A DNA stretch of 64,000 nt from Manihot esculenta (taxonomy: Eukaryota > Streptophyta > Magnoliopsida > Malpighiales > Euphorbiaceae). The notes under the pieces were generated by a model. It was not told the origin of the DNA and did no database searches. It was given only the letters and a program-made list of their open reading frames with translations. Each line of letters opens with the position of its first letter. Within the stretch, counting starts at the first letter, position 1. The position numbers and the translations under genes are program-made. The stretch is from assembly GCF_001659605.2 (NCBI RefSeq), contig NC_035162.2, positions 28,139,526 to 28,203,525 on the forward strand, read 5' to 3'. Positions 12,743 through 22,848 of the stretch are shown piece after piece.

Positions 12743-12852
12743 TTTCGTCTCTGTCTGGCACTTTCGGCCGCCGAAGGTGCCGCCGAACCTACCTGAGTTT
12801 CGTCTCTGTCCAGGACTTTCGGCCGCCGAAGGTGCCGCCGAAAGTGCCCTGT
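12743..12852 (+). repeat. 55-bp tandem duplication unique to the left LTR
   Basis: Two copies with 55-bp spacing, each starting tttcgtctctgtc and containing TTCGGCCGCCGAAGGTGCC. The right LTR has a single copy, which accounts for the full 55-bp length difference between the LTRs (2272 against 2217 bp). Confidence 0.8.
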
Positions 12853-14053
12853 TCAGCCATTTCTTGCATGTTTCATGTGATGTTTTCAGGATGTTTTAGG
12901 GGGTTTTTGGGGAGTATTTTAGAGTCATGTTCATGAATGTTTGGTCCCTCATTTGAGTCCACCTGTGTAGGTTCGGACCCGAGGAACCGAGACCCCCGGT
13001 TGTGAGATAGTCGTTCAGAGTTCGTTGTTAAAGCTTCAGTTACCAGGTGAGTGGAACAACCCCTTAAGTTTTAAAGTAAATGAATAAATGAATGAATCAT
13101 AAAGCATTGCCCATGCATCATTATGCCATGCAATATTAGGTTGTTTGCATTAGATTTCACGAATATGTTGCATTGCATACTTTGTTGTTGATGTGGATGA
13201 ATGTTGAGTGATCCATTAGCCCTTGTATGTCATGATAGCCTATGTGAGTCCAGGTGTGCCTGCTACGGCTCTACGCCCCTGGCACTATGACTGATTATGG
13301 AAGTCCAGGTGTGCCTGCTACGGCTCTACGCCCCCGGCATATATAAGTAAGAAAGATAGGGGCTAAATGGTGACAAGTTCATCCTTGTTGTGAAATGTTT
13401 GTGTTATGACGCATACATGAAAGCATGAATAAGAAAAAGAAAGAAAAAGTTATATAATAATAAAATGAATAATAATATACCTAAAAATGGAGGAATTAAA
13501 ACAAATGTTTTTAGTTCTGCTCACTGGGCTCTTGTAGCTCACCCCACTCCCTTTATCCCCAGAGTTGCAGGTACAGGATAGATCAAGAAGTCGGCAAGAG
13601 TGAAGTCAAGTCTAGTATGTCGTAATAGATAGTAGTGGACATGAACTTGATGTAATGAGTATGTATGAACATGATGTAATGAATGATTTGATGATGTATT
13701 GAGGATTATAGTAGTGCTTGACCTAGAGGTGTGTGAATCCCCATTATGTACAGAGTGTTTAATGATTAATGATGTTAATGACTATGATTATCCAAGCTGT
13801 TATGTATGATGATGATACCCCATTGGAGTATTTGATGAGGACTCCAGTGTGGGGTTTATGTATGATTTTGTGCATGCACAGGTTCTGCTTGGATAAGATA
13901 AAAGAAAAAGTTTTACAGATCTTGTATATGTTGTTATGTATGGGATTCCACAGGTTTACAGGAGGTATGTAGGCTTGCTACGGGTCCCGGCGGCCTTAAG
14001 CCGATCTGGATCCTAGCGCCGGTAACGGGTCGGATTTCCGGGTCGTTACAGAG

Positions 14054-14065
14054 TGGTATCAGAGC
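14054..14065 (+). other. Primer-binding site (initiator tRNA-Met type) of inner gypsy element
   Basis: TGGTATCAGAGC begins three bases after the 5' LTR. It is the usual plant retrotransposon primer site complementary to the 3' end of initiator tRNA-Met. Confidence 0.9.
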
Positions 14066-14320
14066 CCTAGGTTCATATGATCGGACCTAGAGTGTCGGGC
14101 TCATAGATGTTCTAGAAGGTCAAGCACACTAGGAAAATCATGTCCACTAGGATAGGATGTAGAGTCCTGTCTATATGATGATATGATATGCCATGATGGT
14201 ATGCATGTGCATAAATGCTATGATGTGATGCTATGTATGTGATGAGGGTTCATGTGTTTCCACATGAACCATGTGATGCTAATAATTGTTTATGCTATGT
14301 GCTGTTTTTCAGAAGATAGA

Positions 14321-17300
14321 ATGAGAGGAACTCGTCGATCTGCACGATTGACTGGAGTGCCACCTCAGGACGAGGGCGCTGATGCCCGTCCTTCAGCTTT
14401 GCCTAGGGCAATGTCCAGTAGGTCCAACAGAGACAGAGTAGCTAGAGACCCTAGAAGGTCTTTGGATCTGGGTAGAAGCAGATCAGTAAGGGGAACAGTG
14501 CAGGGAGGAATGTCTGAGGATATGGAAGTAGATCAGAGGAGGGATGGCAGTCTCGGTGTGAGCATGCCGGAAGAGGGCATGGGAGAATCAGAAGGAGGCA
14601 CTCAGGCCTCGAGTTATGTCCAGCCACATCACTACCCACCCTATTCACACCATCCAGGGTATTCGATGGGAGGTACATCGGATTACCCCAGTTTTAGCCC
14701 TTATCCTTCACATATGCCATACCCACCTCACTACCCACCATACTCTCAGTACCCCATGTACCCACCTCCACCTCCCTATACCAGTACAGCAAACCCTACC
14801 CCAGGGGATGTTGTACCTCCACCACCACCAGTATCTACTGTCCCGGAAACACAAGTACCCAAACCTACCTCATCTGGAGGGAGCAAGGTCAAGATGACCG
14901 ATTACATGAAGTTGGGTGCTCCCCAGTACAGAGCAGGCGATGACCCATTTGAGTATCTGAGCAGGGTCAAGACTATTACAGATGAGATAGGGGCTGATGA
15001 CAGTAGAGCCATTCAGATGGCTGGGTTCACACTGGAGTGCAAAAAGGCACGTGATTGGTTTAAGAACTATGTGAACCCGAGAGCGGACAGTATGTCCTGG
15101 GAGGAGTTCGCAAATGAGTTTGCAGGATGGGCTTTTCCTGAGAGCTCTAGAGAGCAGAAGATAATAGAATTTGAACAGTTGAGGCAGACTGATCAGATGA
15201 GTGTGGAGGAGTACACAGACAGGTTCCTGGAGTTGTTGCCATATGCTGGGCAGAATTTGGACACGGATCAAAAGAAGTCAAGTAGATATATTATGAGGCT
15301 GCACTCCAGGTATTCCTCTTTGATACAGTCAGCAGAGAGGGAGAGTTTCCATGCCATAGTGGATATGGCTAGGAGAATGGAGGCTTGTGCCATCGTTGAG
15401 GGGAAGGTAAAACAGTCAGTGGCACAGTCTTCTGGTTCCAAGACTCCAGGTGGGGAAAGGTTAGACTCTTTTTCTCTGAGTGCAGCAGTTGCAGGCAGTA
15501 AGAAGTGGGATAGAGGCCACAGAAAATCTAAGAAGAATAAGTTCTGGAACAAGATCAAGTCAGGTCTGGGTTTAGGCAGTGGCTCAAGCTCTGGCGCAGA
15601 GGTTACAGCATGTATGAGATGTGGGAGACCACACAAGGGAGTATGTCTGGCAGGGACAAACACATGTTTCAGATGCGGACAGGCGGGTCATTTGGCTCGA
15701 GACTGTCCTAGAGGAGCCTTTACAGCACCGTCTCAGCAGACAACCTCCGGCAGTGTGGTGCAGCCAGTAGCTCCAGCCGCAACACAGGCCAGTGGCAGAG
15801 GCAGAGAGAGAGGGTCAGCCTCTTCATCAGCAGGATACAGAGGCGAAGGTCCATCAGCTCCGGCACGGATCTTCACTATGACTCAGCAGGAGGCCAACAC
15901 ATCCAACACCGTGGTGGCAGGTAATCTCATCATTGGTTGTTCTGATGTGTATGCTTTAATGGACCCGGGTGCATCTCATTCGTTTGTTGCTCCGAGAGTC
16001 GTGGAGAGGGTAGGATTGATGGTCTCTGGGTTAGAGTGTCCCCTATGGGTCAGTGGACCCAAGTGTGACCCGTCAGTGGCAGAGGCAGTCTGCCAATGTA
16101 GTCCAGTTTTCATAGAGGGGAGATGCCTTTCCGCCGACCTCGTGGTTCTAGATTTGACAGATTTTGACGTCATTCTAGGGATGGATTGGTTATCAACCCA
16201 TGGTGCTACCTTGGACTGTAGAGACAAGGTAGTCAGATTCAGAGATCAGGATGGGTCAGAGGTCGTCTTCAGAGGAGACAAGAGGGGTACACCTAGAGGT
16301 CTGATCTCAGCTCTTCAGGCTCGTAGGTTGCTTAGGAGGGGATGTCAGGGGTTTCTAGCTCATGTGAGGGAGTTAGATAGTCATGTCAGAGAGCCCGCCT
16401 CAGTGCCTGTGGTGAGAGAGTTCTTAGATGTTTTCCCAGACGAGCTGCCAGGGTTACCACCTGCTAGGGAGATAGAGTTCGAGATTGAGTTAATGCCTGG
16501 TACTAGACCGATCTCTATCCCTCCCTACAGGATGGCACCAGCTGAATTGAAGGAACTGAAGGAACAGTTGCAAGAGCTGGTAGATAAGGGTTTCATCCGA
16601 CCGAGTACTTCACCTTGGGGTGCTCCGGTTTTGTTCGTGAGGAAGAAGGATGGATCCCTTAGACTTTGTATCGACTACAGACAGTTGAACAAGGTCACTA
16701 CCAAGAACAAGTACCCTTTGCCGAGGATCGACGATCTATTCGACCAGCTAGCAGGAGCAGGTTGTTTCTCCAAAATAGATCTGAGATCAGGGTACCATCA
16801 GTTGAGGATAAGGAATGAAGATGTACCGAAGACAGCTTTCAGGACCAGGTATGGGCACTATGAGTTCCTTGTGATGCCGTTTGGGTTGACCAACGCCCCT
16901 GCAGCATTCATGGACCTCATGAACAGAGTATTCAGTCAGTATCTGGATCACTTCGTTATTGTCTTCATAGATGATATCTTAGTGTACTCCAGAAATGCAG
17001 AGGAGCATGCCCATCACCTGAGGACAGTTTTGCAGACCTTGAGAGAGCATGGCTTGTATGCCAAGTTCTCCAAGTGTGAATTTTGGCTTAGGAGCATTTC
17101 ATTCTTGGGGCACATTGTGTCAGAACAGGGTATTGAAGTAGACCCCAAGAAGGTAGAGGCTGTAGCTAACTGGCCTAGACCCACCACAGTGACCGAGATC
17201 AAGAGTTTTCTGGGTTTAGCAGGTTACTACAGGAGGTTCGTTCAGGACTTCTCAAAGATTGCTGCTCCTATGACCAAATTGACAAAGAAGAATCAGAAGT

Positions 17301-19306
17301 TCATATGGACCGATCAGTGTGAGGAAAGCTTTGAGGAGCTTAAGAGGAGGTTGACTTCGGCACCGGTGTTAGCTCTGCCAAAAAGTGGTGATGACTTCTC
17401 AGTATATTGTGATGCGTCCCGTGTGGGACTAGGTTGTGTGCTAATGCAAAATGAGAGGGTGATCGCTTATGCTTCTAGGCAGTTGAAGAAGCATGAGCTG
17501 AATTACCCCACACATGACCTTGAGATGGCAGCAGTGATCTTTGCACTCAAGATGTGGAGGCATTACCTTTATGGGGTAAAGTGTGAGATCTTCACAGATC
17601 ATAAGAGCCTGCAATACATCCTGAGTCAGAGAGAACTGAACATGAGGCAGAGGAGATGGGTAGAGCTGTTGAGTGACTATGATTGCAAGATTCAGTACCA
17701 TCCGGGTAAGGCGAATGTTGTGGCAGACGCCCTAAGCCGGAAATCACTCGGCAGTCTATCCCACATTTCAGCAGAGAGGAGGCCGGTGGTGAAGGAGTTC
17801 CACAGACTTATGAGTGAGGGATTACAGTTGGAGTTGTCTGGCACAGGTGCCTTAGTGGCTCAGATGAGAGTGACACCCGTGTTTCTGGAACAGGTAGCTC
17901 AGAAACAGCATGAGGACCCAGAGTTGGTCAGGATAGCCAGAACGGTTCAGTCAGGCCAGAGTAATGAGTTCAAGTTTGATGATAAGGGGATCCTCCGCTA
18001 CGGGAACAGATTATGTGTGCCAGATGACATTGGTCTGAAGGGAGATATTATGGGGGAAGCCCATAATACCAGGTATAGTGTTCACCCTGGAGCCACCAAG
18101 ATGTATCAGGATCTGAAGAGAGTGTATTGGTGGCCAGCTATGAAGAAGGACGTGGCACTGTTCGTGTCAGCCTGCGATGTGTGTCAGAGGGTGAAACTAG
18201 AGCATCAGAAGCCGGCTGGAATGTTGAATCCACTACCGATTCCAGAGTGGAAATGGGAGAATATAACTATGGACTTCGTAGTGGGGTTACCGGCGACGTC
18301 CAACAGATTGGACTCCATATGGGTGATTGTGGACAGACTCACCAAATCTGCTCACTTCATCCCTGTCAGGAGTGGTTACTCTGTGGACAAGTTGGCGCAG
18401 GTGTACGTAGATGAGATTGTCAGACTGCATGGGGTCCCGGTATCTATAGTGTCAGATAGAGGGCCCCAGTTCACCTCCAGGTTTTGGCGGAGTCTGCAGA
18501 ACGCTATGGGTACCAGATTAGACTTCAGTACTGCCTTCCACCCACAGACAGACGGACAGTCAGAGAGGACCATCCAGACAATAGAGGATATGCTCAGAAT
18601 GTGTGTGCTAGATTTTGGCGGTTCTTGGAGGCAGCATCTACCTTTGGTGGAGTTTGCCTACAATAACAGCTATCATGCTAGCATAGGGATGGCTCCATAT
18701 GAAGCTTTGTATGGGAGGAAGTGCAGATCACCTATCTGCTGGGAGGAAGTAGGAGAGAGGACTCTTGCGGGTCCGGAGTTAGTAGAGCTTACCAGCAGGG
18801 TGGTGCCCATAATCAGAGAGAGGATCAAGACTGCTGCTAGTCGGCAGAAGAGTTATGCAGATATCCGTAGAAGACAGCTAGAGTTTCAGGAGGGGGATTT
18901 GGTTTTGCTCAAGGTGTCTCCTATGAAAGGAGTGGTTCGGTTCGGGAAGAAGGGTAAGTTAGCTCCACGGTACATCGGTCCTTTCGAGGTGCTTCAGAAG
19001 GTCGGTAATGTGTCGTACAAGCTAGATTTGCCTGTTTCGATGGAGAGAATCCATCCGGTTTTCCATGTTTCTCTGTTACGGAAGTACGTGTCAGATCCGA
19101 GCAAGGTTCTTAGTGAGCCTGATGTGGAGATCCATGAGGATCTCACCTATGTAGAACAGCCAGTGCGGATCCTAGACACTCAGATCAGAAAGCTGAGGAA
19201 CAAGGAAATCCCGATGGTGAAGGTCCTTTGGAACCACCACAATATTGAAGAATGCACCTGGGAGACACGGGAGTCCATGCTCCAGCAATACCCCCAGCTG
19301 TTTTGA
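14321..19306 (+). CDS. Intact gag-pol polyprotein of inner Ty3/gypsy element
   Basis: A single frame of 1661 codons from the ATG at 14321. An in-frame ATG lies at 14252, but the related gag at 45371 also starts MRGT.RSARLTG, and an acceptor-like AG lies at 14311-14312, so 14321 is preferred. Order: proline/tyrosine-rich gag N-terminus; retrotransposon gag domain ([12 protein letters not shown] onward, about residue 190); two Cys/His clusters ([12 protein letters not shown] and [14 protein letters not shown], about 430-460); protease with DPGASHS (about 545); RT with YRQLNKVT and [10 protein letters not shown] (about 790-890); RNase H with [19 protein letters not shown] and ADALSR; integrase with [17 protein letters not shown] and DDE-type motifs [17 protein letters not shown] and [12 protein letters not shown] module; and a chromodomain-like C-terminus (EECTWETRE). 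No stop or frameshift. The product acts as virus-like-particle protein and replication enzymes. Confidence 0.95.
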   Translation: MRGTRRSARLTGVPPQDEGADARPSALPRAMSSRSNRDRVARDPRRSLDLGRSRSVRGTVQGGMSEDMEVDQRRDGSLGVSMPEEGMGESEGGTQASSYVQPHHYPPYSHHPGYSMGGTSDYPSFSPYPSHMPYPPHYPPYSQYPMYPPPPPYTSTANPTPGDVVPPPPPVSTVPETQVPKPTSSGGSKVKMTDYMKLGAPQYRAGDDPFEYLSRVKTITDEIGADDSRAIQMAGFTLECKKARDWFKNYVNPRADSMSWEEFANEFAGWAFPESSREQKIIEFEQLRQTDQMSVEEYTDRFLELLPYAGQNLDTDQKKSSRYIMRLHSRYSSLIQSAERESFHAIVDMARRMEACAIVEGKVKQSVAQSSGSKTPGGERLDSFSLSAAVAGSKKWDRGHRKSKKNKFWNKIKSGLGLGSGSSSGAEVTACMRCGRPHKGVCLAGTNTCFRCGQAGHLARDCPRGAFTAPSQQTTSGSVVQPVAPAATQASGRGRERGSASSSAGYRGEGPSAPARIFTMTQQEANTSNTVVAGNLIIGCSDVYALMDPGASHSFVAPRVVERVGLMVSGLECPLWVSGPKCDPSVAEAVCQCSPVFIEGRCLSADLVVLDLTDFDVILGMDWLSTHGATLDCRDKVVRFRDQDGSEVVFRGDKRGTPRGLISALQARRLLRRGCQGFLAHVRELDSHVREPASVPVVREFLDVFPDELPGLPPAREIEFEIELMPGTRPISIPPYRMAPAELKELKEQLQELVDKGFIRPSTSPWGAPVLFVRKKDGSLRLCIDYRQLNKVTTKNKYPLPRIDDLFDQLAGAGCFSKIDLRSGYHQLRIRNEDVPKTAFRTRYGHYEFLVMPFGLTNAPAAFMDLMNRVFSQYLDHFVIVFIDDILVYSRNAEEHAHHLRTVLQTLREHGLYAKFSKCEFWLRSISFLGHIVSEQGIEVDPKKVEAVANWPRPTTVTEIKSFLGLAGYYRRFVQDFSKIAAPMTKLTKKNQKFIWTDQCEESFEELKRRLTSAPVLALPKSGDDFSVYCDASRVGLGCVLMQNERVIAYASRQLKKHELNYPTHDLEMAAVIFALKMWRHYLYGVKCEIFTDHKSLQYILSQRELNMRQRRWVELLSDYDCKIQYHPGKANVVADALSRKSLGSLSHISAERRPVVKEFHRLMSEGLQLELSGTGALVAQMRVTPVFLEQVAQKQHEDPELVRIARTVQSGQSNEFKFDDKGILRYGNRLCVPDDIGLKGDIMGEAHNTRYSVHPGATKMYQDLKRVYWWPAMKKDVALFVSACDVCQRVKLEHQKPAGMLNPLPIPEWKWENITMDFVVGLPATSNRLDSIWVIVDRLTKSAHFIPVRSGYSVDKLAQVYVDEIVRLHGVPVSIVSDRGPQFTSRFWRSLQNAMGTRLDFSTAFHPQTDGQSERTIQTIEDMLRMCVLDFGGSWRQHLPLVEFAYNNSYHASIGMAPYEALYGRKCRSPICWEEVGERTLAGPELVELTSRVVPIIRERIKTAASRQKSYADIRRRQLEFQEGDLVLLKVSPMKGVVRFGKKGKLAPRYIGPFEVLQKVGNVSYKLDLPVSMERIHPVFHVSLLRKYVSDPSKVLSEPDVEIHEDLTYVEQPVRILDTQIRKLRNKEIPMVKVLWNHHNIEECTWETRESMLQQYPQLF

Positions 19307-19401
19307 GGTGAGTGTTAGTTGTTCTATGTGATATATTGTATGTTATGATTGATGCCATGCTTTGTATGTTGGTTGAGGAACATTCGGGGACGAATGTTCT
19401 T

Positions 19402-19414
19402 AAGGGGGGGAGAA
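19402..19414 (+). other. Polypurine tract of inner gypsy element
   Basis: aaggggggggagaa-type purine run directly before the 3' LTR start at 19415; primes plus-strand synthesis. Confidence 0.85.
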
Positions 19415-21631
19415 TGTAATAACCGGCTAGACTCTGGTATCGGGATTCCTACCGTCCGGTGGAATCTCGGTTGTCGGAAACCTCTAGAGGGGTAAAACTA
19501 TGATTTTATGAAATGTTTTCATGTATTACATGTTTTTAAGTAAGAAATTAAATGAGTTTTTTGCATGAAAAGTCTTTGGAGGAAAACCCAGGTTCGGCCG
19601 CCGAACTTTGAGGTTCGGCCGCCGAACATGCATGCTTTCGGAGGGACTTTAGGCGCCCGAATATTTTGAGTGAGGGAAATGCAGGTTCGGCCGCCGAACT
19701 CCAAGTTCGGCCGCCGAACCTTGCATGCATGCGGAGGCACTTTCGGCCCCCGAACGTGGCCTGGCCAGCCACCTATAAAAGGGGCACTTAGCCGAAATGG
19801 GAGAGTTTTCTCCCATTTTCGACCTCAGCGAGCTTCCGACCTCCCTCTCCCAAATCTTGTGTTTTTCCTTCAATCCCCACCATTTTCTTTGAGTTTTAAG
19901 GTTCCACAAAAGTTTTTGAGTGTTTTTAAGCAAGTTTGGAGCTTGGAAGTCTTGGAGCTAAATCCCTCCATTTTCCGAGCTAGGGTCGTTCTTCCTCTAG
20001 ATCTTCAAGAGGTAAGCTTCGATCTATGCTTCTTTTATGTTTTATGAAAGTTTTATGAAGTTTTAAAGGGTAGAATGCATGTTAGGGTATATGTTAAACC
20101 TATGGGTTTTGATGACTTTTTGAACAATGTAGCTTGATTGTGTGTGATTGGAGTGTTGTAGATGGGGTATATGCATGTTTGAGGCCCCTAGGAACTGGTA
20201 TGCATGCTTTGGTTGAACTATATGCATGTTTGGAAGGTTTGGAGGCGAAATGTGCTAAGGGAGCCAAGTTTCTGCCCTTTGGCAGAAACCAGGTTCGGCA
20301 GCCGAAGGTACTTTCGGCCGCCGAACATGGCTGGGGAGGCAGGCCTTTCGGCTGCCGAAGTTGCCCCCGAAAAGAGACTTTCGTCTCTGTCTGGCACTTT
20401 CGGCCGCCGAAGGTGCCGCCGAAAGTGCCCTGTTCAGCCATTTCTTGCATGTTTCATGTGATGTTTTCAGGATGTTTTAGGGGGTTTTTGGGGAGTATTT
20501 TAGAGTCATGTTCATGAATGTTTGGTCCCTCATTTGAGTCCACCTGTGTAGGTTCGGACCCGAGGAACCGAGACCCCCGGTTGTGAGATAGTCGTTCAGA
20601 GTTCGTTGTTAAAGCTTCAGTTACCAGGTGAGTGGAACAACCCCTTAAGTTTTAAAGTAAATGAATAAATGAATGAATCATAAAGCATTGCCCATGCATC
20701 ATTATGCCATGCAATATTAGGTTGTTTGCATTAGATTTCACGAATATGTTGCATTGCATACTTTGTTGTTGATGTGGATGAATGTTGAGTGATCCATTAG
20801 CCCTTGTATGTCATGATAGCCTATGTGAGTCCAGGTGTGCCTGCTACGGCTCTACGCCCCTGGCACTATGACTGATTATGGAAGTCCGGGTGTGCCTGCT
20901 ACGGCTCTACGCCCCCGGCATATATAAGTAAGAAAGATAGGGGCTAAATGGTGACAAGTTCATCCTTGTTGTGAAATGTTTGTGTTATGACGCATACATG
21001 AAAGCATGAATAAGAAAAAGAAAGAAAAAGTTATATAATAATAAAATGAATAATAATATACCTAAAAATGGAGGAATTAAAACAAATGTTTTTAGTTCTG
21101 CTCACTGGGCTCTTGTAGCTCACCCCACTCCCTTTATCCCCAGAGTTGCAGGTACAGGATAGATCAAGAAGTCGGCAAGAGTGAAGTCAAGTCTAGTATG
21201 TCGTAATAGATAGTAGTGGACATGAACTTGATGTAATGAGTATGTATGAACATGATGTAATGAATGATTTGATGATGTATTGAGGATTATAGTAGTGCTT
21301 GACCTAGAGGTGTGTGAATCCCCATTATGTACAGAGTGTTTAATGATTAATGATATTAATGACTATGATTATCCAAGCTGTTATGTATGATGATGATACC
21401 CCATTGGAGTATTTGATGAGGACTCCAGTGTGGGGTTTATGTATGATTTTGTGCATGCACAGGTTCTGCTTGGATAAGATAAAAGAAAAAGTTTTACAGA
21501 TCTTGTATATGTTGTTATGTATGGGATTCCACAGGTTTACAGGAGGTATGTAGGCTTGCTACGGGTCCCGGCGGCCTTAAGCCGATCTGGATCCTAGCGC
21601 CGGTAACGGGTCGGATTTCCGGGTCGTTACA
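19415..21631 (+). repeat. 3' LTR of inner gypsy element
   Basis: 2217 bp, nearly identical to 11779-14050. Substitutions seen by eye include tgacctgg/tggcctgg, ggctacc/ggctgcc, gtccagg/gtccggg and gatgtta/gatatta. Followed by TSD tgtcc at 21632-21636. Confidence 0.95.
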
Positions 21632-22710
21632 TGTCCCCTAGGACAGTCTCTCATAAGATGCTCAGTAGATCCACACCTGAAGCATGCCCCTGTTAATTTT
21701 CTGCAGGGTCCCAAATGCCTTCTACCACAATGCTCACATATAGGGTATTGTCCCCTGCCTACACTTCCTGAACTGGCTACAGAAGTACTAGTTTGCTGCC
21801 CAAACCTCCCTGCAAAACTCTGCGCTAGTGGCTGCCTTTGTCTTTGTACTTGACTCTGCCCTGATAACTGAGCACCTATTTGTCTCTTCATAGGTGCTTG
21901 AGAGGCTGAGGATTGCCCCTGCATCTGGGTTTGCCCTCTCTTCTGTTGCCCTTTCTGTCTCCAGCTCTGTTCTTCTTCTTTTATCTTCTCTATATTCAAC
22001 GCTGCATTTACCAGAGTAGAGAACTCTTTGATGGAATGGGCTGCCAAAAGCACCCTAATGTCATTATGCAAACCCTGCTCAAATTTCTTACATTTAGCTT
22101 CCTCTGTAGGCACCATTTCCCGGGCATACTTACTCAGTCTGATGAAATCTTTTTCATACTCGCTAACAGTCATCCTGCCCTGTCTCAAATATAGGAACTC
22201 TCTTTTCTTCTCATCCATATATAAATCTCCTATATACTTCTTTCGAAACTCAGCCAGAAATAATTTCCAAGTCTGCTGCTCAGACTGAACTGTCTGTGAT
22301 GTGGTGTCCCACCACTGATAGACCTCTTCTTGTAACAAAGCAACTGCACAAGCCACACTGTCTGGTGGTGTGCACTGAAGCTGCTGCAACACTCTCTATG
22401 TACTTTGCAGCCAATACTCTGCTGCTGGAGCATCATCTTCTCTTCTGCCTTTGAATTCCATAGCTCCATATTTTCTAAGCTTGTCTATTGGTGGTCTAGC
22501 AGGAGCCTGCATAGGTACTGCAACTGGTGGTGGCACCTGAGGTGCTGCCCCTGAAACTCGTCTAAACATATCTGCCAGCTGTTGTAAAAATGCATCCTGT
22601 CCTTGCCTATCTTCACCATGAGGGGCTGGTGCAACTGCTGGCTCAATGGGTTCTGAGGGGGCATGACTTCCCACCTCCTCATCTATAGCACGTTGTGATT
22701 CCTCAGACAT
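21632..22710 (-). pseudogene. gag of outer gypsy element, one in-frame nonsense codon, cut by insertion
   Basis: Starts at the ATG at 22710 (MSEESQRAID), preceded by an acceptor-like ttgttcag. The frame shows a gag domain (QWWDTT, FLAEFRKKYI, REFLYLRQGRMTVSEYEKDF) and two Cys/His clusters (CEHCGRRHLGPC, CFRCGSTEHLMRDC). A TAG at 22398-22396 interrupts it in the same frame, probably from CAG. The frame is then cut at 21632 by the inner element and resumes at 11773. The codons seen to the left of 21632 in this frame belong to the inner LTR, not to gag. Confidence 0.9.
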
Positions 22711-22832
22711 CCTCTCTGAACAATTAAAAACACAAAATAGGCCTGCATCAATTTTACAGAGATACATCATAACCTTGATACACTTGGCATGTACATTAAA
22801 TTATGCTATATCCTAGAACCGCCTAAATCTCT

Positions 22833-22844
22833 GCTCTGATACCA
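22833..22844 (-). other. Primer-binding site of outer gypsy element
   Basis: On the - strand TGGTATCAGAGC, four bases inside the 5' LTR (22849-26184); initiator tRNA-Met type. Confidence 0.9.
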
Positions 22845-22848
22845 AAAA

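Larger units (their letters stand above)
11779..14050 (+). repeat. 5' LTR of inner gypsy element
   Basis: 2272 bp. Contains about ten copies of a GC-rich palindrome (for example at 11957-11969, 11978-11990, 12050-12062, 12070-12082, 12677-12689, 12763-12775, 12818-12830), a TATA-like box near 12137, and a possible splice donor at 12376. A repeated module gtccaggtgtgcctgctacg occurs near 13251 and 13301. Short frames inside this LTR arise from the palindrome repeats and are not genes. Confidence 0.95.
11779..21631 (+). mobile_element. Inner, apparently intact Ty3/gypsy retrotransposon (+ strand)
   Basis: 9853 bp, bounded by LTRs 11779-14050 and 19415-21631 (both start tgtaataacc and end gtcgttaca) and a perfect TSD tgtcc. 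It has a primer-binding site at 14054-14065, one uninterrupted gag-pol frame, and a purine tract at 19402-19414. By eye the LTRs differ by about four substitutions plus one 55-bp tandem duplication present only in the left copy. All parts needed for autonomous transposition are visible, so this could be a recently active copy. Gag-pol order (PR-RT-RH-IN) defines Ty3/gypsy; the C-terminal chromodomain-like segment suggests a chromovirus. Confidence 0.95.

Noticed and set aside
11883..12936. Many overlapping frames in the gypsy LTRs rich in FGGR, RRPN, SAAE or RPPKVPP
   Set aside because: They arise because the GC-rich palindrome reads open in all six frames; they recur in each LTR copy and have no independent support.
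21577..21631. C-terminal extension of the outer gag frame (TTRKSDPLP...)
   Set aside because: These codons lie in the LTR of the inserted element, beyond the insertion point at 21632.
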